In this document: positions 48,706-59,282 of the stretch, one piece after another
Position numbering within the stretch: the stretch's first letter is position 1
How the letters are laid out: each line of letters begins with the position of its first letter
NCBI GenBank assembly: GCA_004123355.1
Contig: SCHM01000003.1
Span: forward strand, 2,108,001-2,172,000
Source: Amphirosellinia nigrospora
Lineage: Eukaryota > Ascomycota > Sordariomycetes > Xylariales > Xylariaceae
Reading direction: 5' to 3'
DNA length: 64,000 bases
The notes under the pieces: model-generated
Databases searched by the model: none
What the model saw: the letters and a program-made list of their open reading frames with translations, nothing else
What the model was told of the DNA's origin: nothing
Made by a program: the position numbers and the translations under genes

Positions 48706-49701
48706 ATGAAGCTCATCCTGGTCACAAGCACCCCTCTGGGCGAGTTTTGCAGTCACCCTCCCCAGCCTTGCTGCACGCCGTCAGCGAGGGCTGGGACGAG
48801 TTTTCGCCATACTAGCTTGCCACGGCTACTTGATGGCGATGTAGACTCGCTGCTAGTGAATAATGAATCCCACACCGAATATACTTCGAACTGGGCTGGT
48901 GCTGTCTTGATTGGTTCGAAGCCTACGTAGCGTTACCGGGCTGGGCTCATTACTTCTATAGGTAGCGGATATACAACCGTCTCTGGCACAATTGTTGTCC
49001 CGAAGCCGTCCATGCCTGCCGGAGGCATCAGCACACGGACATATTCAGCATCGGCGTGGGTCGGTATCGACGGAAGCACTTGTCAGTCGGCTATTCTGCA
49101 GACGGGAGTCGACTTCAGCGCCAAAGGAGGCACACTAAGCTATGAAGGCTGGTACGAGTGGTACCCAGACTATGTAAGTAATGAACCGTCAAACTATGCA
49201 ATGAACATACGGCCCGATTTCATACGTGGGCGTTTGCCTCTTGTATAGCATAGTACGGCGTAAAGGTTCTGCACATACCAACTTCCCACTTTCACCCGAT
49301 GGGTATGCTCGCATCTAAATGATTGCCTACAGTCATACAGATTTGCCAACTTCAAAATCTCGGGCGGCGATACGATCACAATGACGGTCACAGCGACAGG
49401 AAAAAACAGTGGCAGCGTAACCCTCGACAACAGAACGACGGACAGTCTGTCTCGCATGCATTCACCAATCAGATTGGGAACCTCTGCCAGACCAATGCTG
49501 AATGGATAGTCGAGGACTTTTCGCAGGGGAAGCCTGGTCCCTTTCGCAAACTTTGGCACCGTCATCTTTACCAACGCAAGCGTCAATGGCGGTGTCGGCC
49601 TCGATAAGGCGGTTATATATGACATCAAGCAGGGCGACAAGGTTTATACGAGCTGTTCGACGTCGAGTTCTAGCTCTGTGTCCTGTTCGTATGTAGGATA
49701 G
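48706..49701 (+). CDS. secreted G1 glutamic endopeptidase (eqolisin)
   Basis: Acid endopeptidase of the scytalidoglutamic/aspergilloglutamic peptidase family, secreted as a proenzyme. The start at 48706 (MKLILVTST) begins a signal peptide that continues in the neighbouring frame as FAVTLPSLAA. A propeptide of about 35 residues follows. The mature part opens with YTSNWAGAVLIGSGYTTVSG; an intron at about 48917-48971 separates LIG from SGYTT. SASAWVGIDGSTCQSAILQTG gives the region of the catalytic Gln, and YEGWYEWYPDY follows. NAEWIVEDF holds the catalytic Glu, then VPFANFGTVIFTNASVNGG. A second intron lies at about 49172-49333. One-base slips lie near 48735, 49430 (a G missing from GGG) and 49528. 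Protein context is otherwise complete. Confidence 0.88.
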
Positions 49702-50443
49702 GTATTTTGATATAGGTAATAGACCTTGGGATAGTATGCCGCTTGAGTTTGATGTAAAGGGGATGGAACGAATTAGAATCTATACTATGTAATTGCTGCC
49801 TCTTAGCGTGCTTCCTAGGTGGCCTTTTTGGCGGCTACGGTCACCTGGAAAAAGACTCCGAATGCCAAGACAAGACAAGACATGCAGCTGGCAGGGTTCC
49901 TCCCCACAAATATCCCGCCCTGCATCAAATGCACGGTCCCCGAAGCCATGACCACCATACACTACAGTATTCCCAGCACTCAACCATCTACAACATCTCG
50001 TTGAGCCGAAGTCGCACGTCGTACGTCGCAAGGGCTAGGCCAGAACCTATGAGCTGGAGTAGTCTACAAATTGCTTATTGAATTGGCCAGAGACGTGTCG
50101 GTCAATTACTGGGCTCACCGACAATATATCTCTCCCTCGCCCTTGTCACGTTGTTGTCAGCTCATGCATGACCTGACCTGGCGACTGCAAATCCGAAAAG
50201 GTCGCGAAGCTACTGGCTCTCGGACGCCCAACGCAACCTTAATTCACCGTGCCACCGTGGCCCATCTACCATCTACCGCTTTTATCATCACCTTTCGAAT
50301 CGTTTGAAGTCTATTGTTTTTCCTACTTTCGAGAGACGGAGAATAAAAGGTAGAAAGAGAGCGACAAAAGGAGAAGAAAAAGAAAGGAAAAGGAAAATAG
50401 ACGTGTATCCATCTACTAGTGCCGACCAACTGCAATCGGAATA
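49702..50443. other. intergenic stretch
   Basis: No gene seen. Its right end is A/G-rich (50335-50400) directly before the TANGO2-like start and is probably a promoter or leader. Confidence 0.5.
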
Positions 50444-51468
50444 ATGTGCATTGCCCTACTATCTACGGCGCATCCTAAATACGCCCTCATCGCACTCGAC
50501 AACCGAGACGAGTACATCCTTAGACCCACCAGCCGGCCGCATTGGTGGACCCATAAACCGTCAGGGACCCGGATCCTATCGCCTCGGGACCTGCACCGCC
50601 GTGAACGCGGTACTTGGATGGGCGTGAGTAGCGCCGGTCGCCTTGCTATCCTCACCAATTACCGAGAGTCCAGCCAGGATGATCCGGATCACGCTATCTG
50701 CGGCGTGCGCAGTCGCGGCGCGCTGCCGACAGCTTGGCTGACGGCGCCAGCTGAAGAGAAACTGGATCATTTTGTGAAGAGGATGGTCGATGACCCTGCA
50801 ACCAAAGCGGCCGGGGGTTTTCGCTCATTTGCGGCGACCTCAAGCAAACGTCAAAGAGTGGCATTGAGCCACTCGCTATCATCACAAACCGATGCGATGA
50901 GCTTGCGGAGTACCGCGCATTGGTGGCGGCAGGGGTGTGACGTATGGATTGAGCAATACTATCTACGTTGAGCCTCCTATGTGGCCCAAAATCAAGAGAG
51001 GCAGGCTACTGCTGGAAGAGGCCATACAAGAGGCCATCGAGAAGGACCTGGATGAGGAAGAGCTAATGGACCGACTTTTTACTGTACTTGAGGATGACAC
51101 GATGCCCCTGCGACCGGATGTCGATGCAGGACCATATGGACGTCCTCAGGCACTCAATCTTTGTGCCCGCCTTTAGCGATACTGAGGGATGGAAGGACAT
51201 GGCTGATGCTGTGGAGAAGGGTAAAGGAAAGATGCCATTCGACGGGACTGAAGATGAGAGCGACTCCGACACAAACATACCAGCGGACCCATTTGTCAAC
51301 TTTATGAAGGGCGCATATGGAACACAAAGGCAGACGCTAATATTTGTTGACTGGGACGGAACTGTTACTTATAAGGAACGGGCGTTATGGGATGCGCACG
51401 GAAATCCGTTAGGGAAAGGTCAAGGTGATATTATTATCAAGTACAAGATAGATGGAACATTTCAATGA
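50444..51468 (+). CDS. TANGO2-like NRDE protein
   Basis: Homologue of TANGO2 (transport and Golgi organisation 2), linked in other eukaryotes to ER-Golgi organisation and heme/lipid handling; biochemical activity not settled. The start at 50444 gives MCIALLSTAHPKYALIALDN, followed at once by the diagnostic NRDE motif (residues 20-23) with the near-N-terminal Cys2 typical of the family. HWWTHKPSGTRILSPRDL and GTWMGVSSAGRLAILTNYRE are family blocks. After a frame slip near 50818 come ICGDL and PLAIITNR, then after another near 50936 TYGLSNTIYVEPPMWPK, including the conserved GLSN. A third slip near 51138 leads to RHSIFVPAF and the C-terminal YGTQRQTLIFVDWDGTVTY. The slip near 50936 fits loss of a G from a run of four. 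No intron is seen. Confidence 0.88.
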
Positions 51469-54151
51469 GAATAATCCTAGACATTATAGGATGGTCCTAT
51501 GAAATTTACTAGTTCTTAGGTCATTGATGTAGTTTAGCGGCCTTATCACAGGCACTGCTTGACTGCTACTTGGTCTCGCAGCAGAGTCACTCAGATTGTT
51601 ACTGCCTTCACAGGGGATTTAATCGCGGGGATACGTAATTTCTAAATGCGGTCTGAAAAGTGTAGAAGGAGCATCGCGAAGGCACTACCGACGCCTCTAA
51701 TCACAGTAGGTACTCGTATAAACCAGCTGTCACTTAGTATCCCTTGGCATATTCCAAACCGCCGTCCCCAAGTGTGGAAAAATGGATTATTTTACTCGCA
51801 CATGTTGATCATCAGCAAATATCCCAGAGAGGCAAAGCCAACTGCTCGATACTTTCCCAGCAGTCTTCACTGAGAACATTGACTGAAACCACCCTATTCT
51901 TCGCCCGGAAGGATTGTACTTGCCATCATTGCCAAACTCATAGCGGGAAAATCATCATGAACCCCTTCATGGTGAAGCTCGGTGCATTTGTTTACTACGG
52001 GGGATTACTTCCCATGGCCAATCCTTGGTAAGAATTTGATAATTAATGCGACGAACAGGATCTAACGAATCTTGTTGATTCAGGCATAACATTGGTATTC
52101 GACACGTGGCGGCGATGTTCTACGGACTACTATTACTCCTTATCCGCTGGTTAAGACGGTTTTGCGCCCTGACAAAATATAAGACGAGGTTCGATTCGAA
52201 ACTAGTCGATTGTATAAGAGGAAAGAGAGCATCTATAGTATTAATGCTTGATAGGGGGTTTGTAGAACACCGCATCTCGAAAGGATCCGGTTGAAATTGG
52301 CTACGCCGGAATACACACCCTTCGCCGACCTGCAAAGCACACCACCCTCCATTCATAACGCGACTATTGAAGGTTACCGGTGCGCTAGGTACGTGGTTTT
52401 TTTAAAGCGAGGCACAGTTCAAAGCTAAACATCACCTCTGCAACCTCTATGTAGCCGTCTACCAACTCCAACTCTCTCTTGCATAACCTCAACAAATTAG
52501 CTGGCGACCCTGAACCGAACCCGACTGATAAGACGCCGACAACCGCCATAACTCGGCATCAACACTCACTCATCCACCATGCCCGCAACTCCTCTGTACT
52601 ATGGGTCGCCTACGACATCGCCGTCATTCTCGCAGGTTTCAACATGCCAATGGAGATGATCTCTCAACTCTTCGCGCTCCTGCTGTGTCGCTTCCGCACC
52701 ACTAATAGCGAGAGCTTCTTCCGATGGCGCTCACTTTCTTGTAATCGGTAGGTCGAGTCCCTCATTCTATAGAAATACTTGCAATCCTCGCCGGCATCAT
52801 AACGTATTAACTGTCTGCATAGCTGCATTTGATGAATTCATATACCTGGTGATGGTTTTGATCCTCATTGTCATCGTCCGGATCCTGGACGGTTATCTAA
52901 ACCTGAGAAGCTGGCCGGTACTGTTTTTCGAGCTCCTAGGAAGTTTGTAAAGTTCGGGAAGGATATTAAACTACGAAGTATCACAACTCGTCGGAATCTG
53001 TAGGAGCAGAAGGGTGGATTGCTAGGTTAAGACAACCTTCAATACTGCTTGCTTTTCTATTGTTAATTCTGGGCAATGCATTCAGTCACGAATAGAGACT
53101 GTGATACACCAATAGAAAGCCTCGGGCGCGGTTGCAATATTCGGCTGCTCAAGTACTCGCCATAGAGGGAGCATCGATGTACCCAGTCTCGATGAGTCAC
53201 ACTGCAACATACCATCTTGTTTTATCCGGTTTTGTAGGAGCCGTTGGCTTTTTTCTCTAATAAGCAATTTGTTCAATTTGATTACTATAGACACCTAAGA
53301 CTTAGGTACTGCTACCTAGTCTCGCACCATATTATAGGTGCTATGTATAGTGGGTGAGGCTTCTCGTTGCATGTCATTCACTCACTCCAAGGAGGTCTTT
53401 CCTGCTCGGCATTTACCTTTTCTTCGCCAATGATATTTTCCAAGTTGGGGTTCTTTATGCGTGGCCTAACCTTAAGGTATTCAAAACAACGCGTTGCTAG
53501 GCTTAGAATCGGCAATTACCTGCAGGTTGCTGCCGAATTAAGGAGCAGTGAAGCAGGCACGGAGCATATTTTGTTCGCGACTTCTTAGTTTAAGTATGTA
53601 GCTAGAATATAAACTTTGATTACGCAGTTCATTGACGTAGGCACCTACAGTGAATGTATCAGGCATTCAATGCGTACTTCCCCCAAGTCGAACCTTACCG
53701 TGTTATTAAGAATAACATAAACAGCCCTACAGCCTAGCAACGCGTTTCTTGTTTTATATGCTCAACTCAACACAACGTCTCCCTTTCTCATTACCACAAC
53801 AACCAGACTACACATCCTCAGCTATTATCCGTCCTGCTACGTAACTTGCCGTTTCTCAACCATTTCCATGAGCTACACAAAACCACTACCTTCCACATCC
53901 TTCTGCCTCATCAACAAGGAAGACTCGAATCTAGAAGAAACGCTGTACACCACCATCAACGTCATTGGCCTGACTATTTGGCTTCTTGTTTCATCGTGAC
54001 TGGAGTATTTGAAGACGATCATAAATCTTACCTGGCTCACGTTGCAAGATCACTCAAATCATCCAACTTGGTTTGTATTATCGTCGAATTCTCCTTGCAC
54101 CATTGTTTCGCTCTTGTCATAAGTGCCCCTCATCAAATTCAAGCCGTCTAG
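51469..54151. other. stretch with no confident gene
   Basis: About 2.7 kb. One weak gene candidate lies at 52479-53001 and is listed separately. A palindrome-like TAGGTACTGCTACCTA lies near 53305-53320. CT-rich sequence with several CAACACAA/CCACATCC words from 53,750 to 54,140 looks like the leader of the gene at 54152. Nothing else is supported. Confidence 0.45.
52479..53001 (+). CDS. possible small gene, unrecognised
   Basis: Weak candidate. A 90-codon frame from 52479 and an adjacent frame starting with an ATG near 52579 (MPATPLYYGSPTTSPSFSQ) both look protein-like. After a possible intron (donor near 52750, acceptor near 52820) one frame reads HCHRPDPGRLSKPEKLAGTV then FRAPRKFVKFGKDIKL with a stop at 52999. 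Composition suggests coding but no domain is recognised. It may equally be chance. Confidence 0.2.
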
Positions 54152-55758
54152 ATGTCTCGACGCGGCCGTACCGGAGGAGCAAAGACTGGAGGTGAAAGAG
54201 GAGGAAATGTCTCTGGCTACTGGTATCCAGCTGCCCCCTTGCCTAGAGAGAACATAAACACAGCAGGGCTCAATCACTGCGTGAGAGACACGCCGATGCA
54301 AGCTGCCCCTTTCACACCTGCTCGCAGTTCTCATAATCCATCTGCACCGACCTCGACACGCAAAATTTCCGCTAGTTTCTCTACGGATTGTCCTCTGTCG
54401 GGACATGCAACGATTGCATATTCCTCAGTCACGGCGTCCACGGCAACGAATCATCCAGGGCCTCTCAGCAGTCATCCTATCAACCAATCTTCAGCTTTGC
54501 CTTCACCTCGGCCTCATCATTACAAGATAAATGGCTTCAACACAGACAGAGCACTGAAGACCTCGCTTACTTTTAGCAATCTTCCTATGCCAGTTGCGGC
54601 GCAATGCCAACGGCCCTCACCTAAACGATCCATGGCAACCACTGGCACGGATAAGAGAGCTCTATACGGCCGTAATGAAGAAAATATCCCACCTAGCCTT
54701 TCAACAACCACCCTCACTGCAACCGAACAGAGTACAGCCGAATACAAAACGCCGAAACTAGATCCTAATCCCGCATCTCCCAAGAAAAAGGCGAAATCTC
54801 GTCCCGGCATACCCATGTCACGAACTTTTGGCGTATTTTCCAATCTGACGGCATCCTTATCTCGCACTTCCCTAGGTCAACTAACCGGGAGCGACTCAAG
54901 ACAGACCTCGGCATCATCGAAGAGCACATTCCGCAAAGATAAGGCACCTGACACAAACCCTCAACTAGTGTCATCTGCCTCGTCACACGCCTTTCCCAGC
55001 CCGCGGGCCGAGTCCGCTCAAGGCCGCCAGATCCACACGGCGCAGAGCTCGGCGTACTGGGCAGGTCGCTTCATGGCCCTACAGGACCGTTTCCGGTCCG
55101 AGATGCTGATGCCCGAGAACTTGGCAATGCTAGTCCATGCGCACGCCGAGCGCTCCCTGGTCCCCGTGGCGCAGCCCAGCCTGGGATCCTCGGCAACGAT
55201 GAGCTGCATCACGCCCGCTGCCAAACCCATGCATTCGACGACCATATCCACCAGTCCCCGCAAGTCCCACCAACAACCGCCAAAGACGAAGAAGAAATCC
55301 TGGGGCGACTCCGCCACTCCCAAGATCTCGGGCCCGACGACCAGATTCGTCCCGCCTCGCTCGTCGTGTGAGACCGCCGACGGAGCTCGTCGACGAGGAC
55401 GCACGCGCCCGACGGATCTTCTCGTACTTGCATACTCTTTGTGCGACCAGCGAGGCGCGCCATAGTCTTCAAAGTTGGCAGCAGGCATACGCGCGGCGTA
55501 TGGGAAGGAGCATCGTAAGTGGCCTGTTCCCTAGAGTCATGGGGTAATGCCTCTGGTCTCTTCAAGCCGCCACCATAAGCCTTGCAAAGCACTTACAGAT
55601 AATGACAATAGAATAACTGACTTGCCAATATTGCAGTCCTGCCAGAAGGCGGCACGATGCAGGAGAGGACTCGCGAGATGACGTGGATCAGTCGCTTACT
55701 TATTAGAAGTGGTGGCGGCCATTTGAAGAATTCGAAGAAAGACGCCTTGAGGCTGTGA
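54152..55758 (+). CDS. conserved disordered protein, unrecognised
   Basis: Not a family I can name with a function. The start at 54152 (MSRRGRTGGAKTGGERGGNV) opens a long Ser/Thr/Pro-rich, probably disordered region to about residue 290. A Lys-rich patch (ASPKKKAKSR) may be a nuclear localisation signal. A conserved block follows: SAYWAGRFMALQDRFRSEML. The clean frame ends at 55463, but conserved-looking sequence carries on in another frame: DEEEILGRLRHSQDLGPDDQ, then ARRIFSYLHTLCATSEARHS and LQSWQQAYARRMGRS up to a donor GTAAGT at about 55509. After the acceptor at about 55635 the final exon reads WISRLLIRSGGGHL and ends near 55758. One-base slips lie near 55280 and 55365. The helical block suggests a protein-binding module. 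Location and role unknown. Confidence 0.6.
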
Positions 55759-56342
55759 CTCGTCGGCCTACTAACTCTTTACTAGATGTTTTCGAATGCT
55801 GTTTTGATACCTTAAAAAGTTGGGATCGTAGTGTATCGATATGTTGATGGAGTGATCAAAGATGAGGTCTCTAAAGTGAGCATGAGGTATGACACGAGTC
55901 AGTCAATAATAAAGCAAGCGTTGAGGACGAACAAGTCTAAGGTGAGGGCAGACATGGTGTCTTTCTAGAAAATTACAAATGTCAAATCAATTATGTAAGT
56001 CGGAAATGAACATTGACACAAAATTAAAATACTTCATTTCATTACTTGCTTGTTCCTTCTTTCTTATAGCATTGAAAGCATCGTATTTTCAAATGCAATG
56101 GATAAGACCCTTGAACGCCAATGCTGTCTTTCCGCCTACCAGGTAGTGCCATGTCCGAAACGCCAATCCGTTGCCGTCTATGTCTACCTAACGCCTTTAA
56201 TACAGAAGCCGTTCCTCATTCTAACCGGGTATGAAAAAAAGTGTTCTGGTATCTGATATTAATAATAAAACGGAAAATAAATCTGGCAATTCCTGATCCC
56301 CGCACGCAGTTGGCGGGGTGAAGGCTCTTCTGCTGTTCGTCA
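55759..56342. other. intergenic stretch
   Basis: Lies between convergent genes. AT-rich in 55,950-56,060; no gene seen. Confidence 0.5.
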
Positions 56343-57976
56343 TCACTTAGACTCGTTTGCCTTCTTCCTTGTCCGCATAAAGTCTTTAATCTGGTCTACT
56401 TTCGAGGCGAAGAACATGCCCTTCCGATCGTTGCGCCAGGCGACGACGCCGATGTCGTCGGCGAAGTTGCATATCTCATTGTACTCCTTGTAGTCGTCGA
56501 AATCCCTGAAGAGGAAGCCCGAGGTGGCGAGCATGCGTTCTGTGTCGAGCTGCCAGAGACGGATCTGGTCGACGACCACCGGGGGCAGCACGGGCTTGTT
56601 GGCTGACGCGGCTACGCGGTGCATCTGCTCGTGCGCGTGCGTCGCCAGGTACGACACGATCTGGTCTGATGTGATGCCCATGTCCACGGCCCGTCGAATC
56701 GAGTTACGTGTCAGCACGCCTGACACCAGCCCTCGAAAGCGGTACTTAAGGTCCGCGAACAGTGCTAGTACCGCGATCTGCAATGGCGAATTCACGTATG
56801 CATATACACGGAAATTAGTCTCGAGAATAATGGCGCTCTTGTCCTGGGCCGAGTCACCGGCCCCTGCGCCGCTGGCATTTCCGGCGCCGTCAGCTGTGGA
56901 GGAAGTTGGATTCCCAGCGGCTGCAAAGCCAGCGCTCACGCTACGCATCTTGGAATCGCTGCTGGTCAATGTGGTCGCGAGGCGTGTCGGAAAGAATTGT
57001 CGCGTGTTGGACGGTGGCACGTACACGAGGCCGAAGTCGACGAGGTTTGGGAGCATGTTGCGGCGGGCTTCTGTCAGCGCGTCGGTATCATACGCTCGTC
57101 CTAGTTCTAGAGAGGCAAGTAGAAAGAAGAAGCACAACATATCGACACTGTCGAGACCTTCGCGCAAAGCTTCGTCAGCGCCCTTGGCTGAAGCGACGGC
57201 ATCGGCAGACTCTAGCCAGAGCAGGAGAAGGGTCCAGACTTGCGCATTCGCTTCTTGCAACAGGAAGGTAAACCCGGCTTGTGTGATATTGATGCCACTG
57301 CCGCCGCGCCGTTCCACGAGATGGCCTCGGATCATCAGATCCTTAACGGATTGCTTGGGCCCGTTTGAACCACGGTCGCCAGGTCCGCTGCTGAAGCCGA
57401 CGGAGTTCACGACAAAATGCAGAATGTCATCCCATTTCTTCTGAGCGTAGCGATCCAGGAAGTTCGGATCGATGTCGGAAGGCACAGGCTGTGTCGAAGG
57501 CACGCCAAAGGAGTTGTGCTCACCGCGACCCTCGAGGACCAACCGTAAGCTGTTACGGAAATTAGGCGTCAGAGAGATGGTGGGCGAGGCGTCTCGTTGC
57601 ACGATGTGGAGGGACCGTAAGATGGAGATGGCCTGGTCTTTCTCCCGCTTGGCGCTCGGTCTAATCCAGGCCTCGAGGTCGGAGAGGGGGAAAGGTGCTG
57701 GCATGTAAAGGATCCCCATAACGATGGTCTTAGCTGTGGGATGACAAACGTCAGCCTAGCCTAGCGTATGTATTGCATGTAGTCTGAGGGGATGGTATAT
57801 GGCCGCCTGTATTAAAAGCAAGGGAGCTGGGAAGAGCTTGGGGAGGCTTTACCCAGCTTCGGGAGCATGCGTCGGAAGATGGCAAATGTAGTCGAGGGCT
57901 GCTGATATAGTCGACGGAAAGTGGTGCCTGGCAGCTGCTCCAGGTACTCGGACAGCGATTCAGTATTGGCCGACAT
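56343..57976 (-). CDS. TFB2: TFIIH subunit Tfb2 (p52)
   Basis: Core subunit of the general transcription and DNA-repair factor TFIIH; it anchors and stimulates the Ssl2/XPB translocase, in the nucleus. Two exons, 57976-57853 and 57733-56343, give 504 residues, close to the yeast protein, with an intact frame. The N-terminal exon reads MSANTESLSEYLEQLPGTTF and LYQQPSTTFAIFRRMLPKL, then AKTIVMGILYMPAPFPLSDL, the characteristic Tfb2 N-terminal block. KWDDILHFVVNS, INITQAGFTFLLQEANAQVW and TLLLLWL are helical repeats. LPNLVDFGLVYVPPSNTRQF and FFPTRLATTLTSS follow. A Ser/Gly/Ala-rich disordered insert lies near 56830-56900. The C-terminus has VDQIRLWQLDTERM and FDDYKEYNEICNFADDIGVV. Housekeeping gene; its clean frame is a useful control for the frame slips elsewhere. 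Confidence 0.95.
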
Positions 57977-59282
57977 GGTGATGACGATGGTGACGATGAT
58001 GGTGATGCCGATGCTGATGGTAATGGTAACCACGGCGAGGCAGGCTTGCGAGGCTTGGACAGACGGTTATCGGGGGATCAGGCGACCATCTGCAAAGAGG
58101 CCGAGCACCCGTAGGTGTAGGGGTTAGAATACAAGATCCGAGGTAGCTTGAAAGTCGGTTGAGCAATAGGTATCTTTATAAGGTAGTAGATAGATGCTAT
58201 AACGGTCTGGTGGTAGCCCGGCTACACCGTGAATTGATACAGCAAGCTACCTACAATAACGCGTGTAGATGCCAATGGATGGTTGGAAAGTTCTACTTCA
58301 CTAACGCATGCGCTGTGACGTCCGTGCCTTGTAGTTGGCACAGTATTAATCCCAACGGGCTCTCTCTTTCGCACAGTCCCCGCAACCTACCACTGCACGC
58401 TACCTAGGTATCAGAAGAAAATAGTATCAGTACATCGCAATAGGACAGACGCGTAGAACATTTAGAGAAGTTCAAAATTTAAGTGGTTTAAAGACTCTCG
58501 GGGAACTTTTAGGTATAGACAGGAGAACACGAGGAAGAAAACTACAACTCAACAGGCTCAGTCTTTTTTAACTCTGGGTTCAAATTAACTTCTGACGGCT
58601 GGTAGGGCGTATGCCTGTGGAATCGGTTACACGTGTATGTGTATTAGTTCGGATGACGTGCTGATAGAAGATACCTAATTCTTTCATCTTAGCATAAAAG
58701 AAGGGGAAGGCTTAAACATTACCGAGAAATATAGCAATGCATAATCATCTATCACTAGGCGGTTATCATACTGGTGACAGCTAGTATACGGAAGAGATCG
58801 TATCTTTTGAAGTGAGGTGATACTTTCCCCTTGGGACTATACCTAACTTAGGGTATAGATAGCAACAAATGCATAGAACCATCATCTTCAAATATCGTCC
58901 AGAATAGAACCATCGGGCAAGTAAGCCGATTTCGGGAATCCCATCCGACCCCGCAATAGCCCGTGGATGCATCCGAGCGGGGCAACGCTTGTGATAGTAC
59001 CCGAAAGACCGGGGTCTTGGAATTCTCGGGACCTATGGCCTTCATTATCTCATACCCCACAAGTCTGATCTACCACCTAGGTAGGTATGACTTATCAGTG
59101 AGGGACCAGATACAGTCTTGTGAAGTATCTCAGATCGAGCTAACTCCAACCATTTCGGGGGCCGATCTCCTCGACTATTTCTGTGCAAAGTTATATCTAT
59201 AAATAAAGATATATCAAGCCTAGCTACTACCTTCTTAATACTATCGCTTTCGAGGCCCGATCAAACTAGTACCAACACCAAC
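57977..59282. other. gene-free stretch between divergent genes
   Basis: Carries the promoters of TFB2 and of the copper amine oxidase. Immediately before the TFB2 start is a GAT/GGTGATGACG-type low-complexity run (57975-58030). TACCTAGGTA occurs at 58401-58410 and CCACCTAGGTAGGTA at about 59073-59087. No gene is seen. Confidence 0.5.

Noticed and set aside
52150-52205. possible tRNA (GGTTCGATTCG resembles a B box)
   Set aside because: No matching A box and no cloverleaf pairing could be drawn around it.
53846-54151. 101-codon frame before the gene at 54152
   Set aside because: CT-rich leader-like DNA with no domain, ending directly before a better-supported start.
56524-57444. 306-codon open frame on the plus strand
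   Set aside because: It is exactly antisense to TFB2, whose protein is unmistakable. Arg/Ser-rich composition is typical of an antisense shadow.
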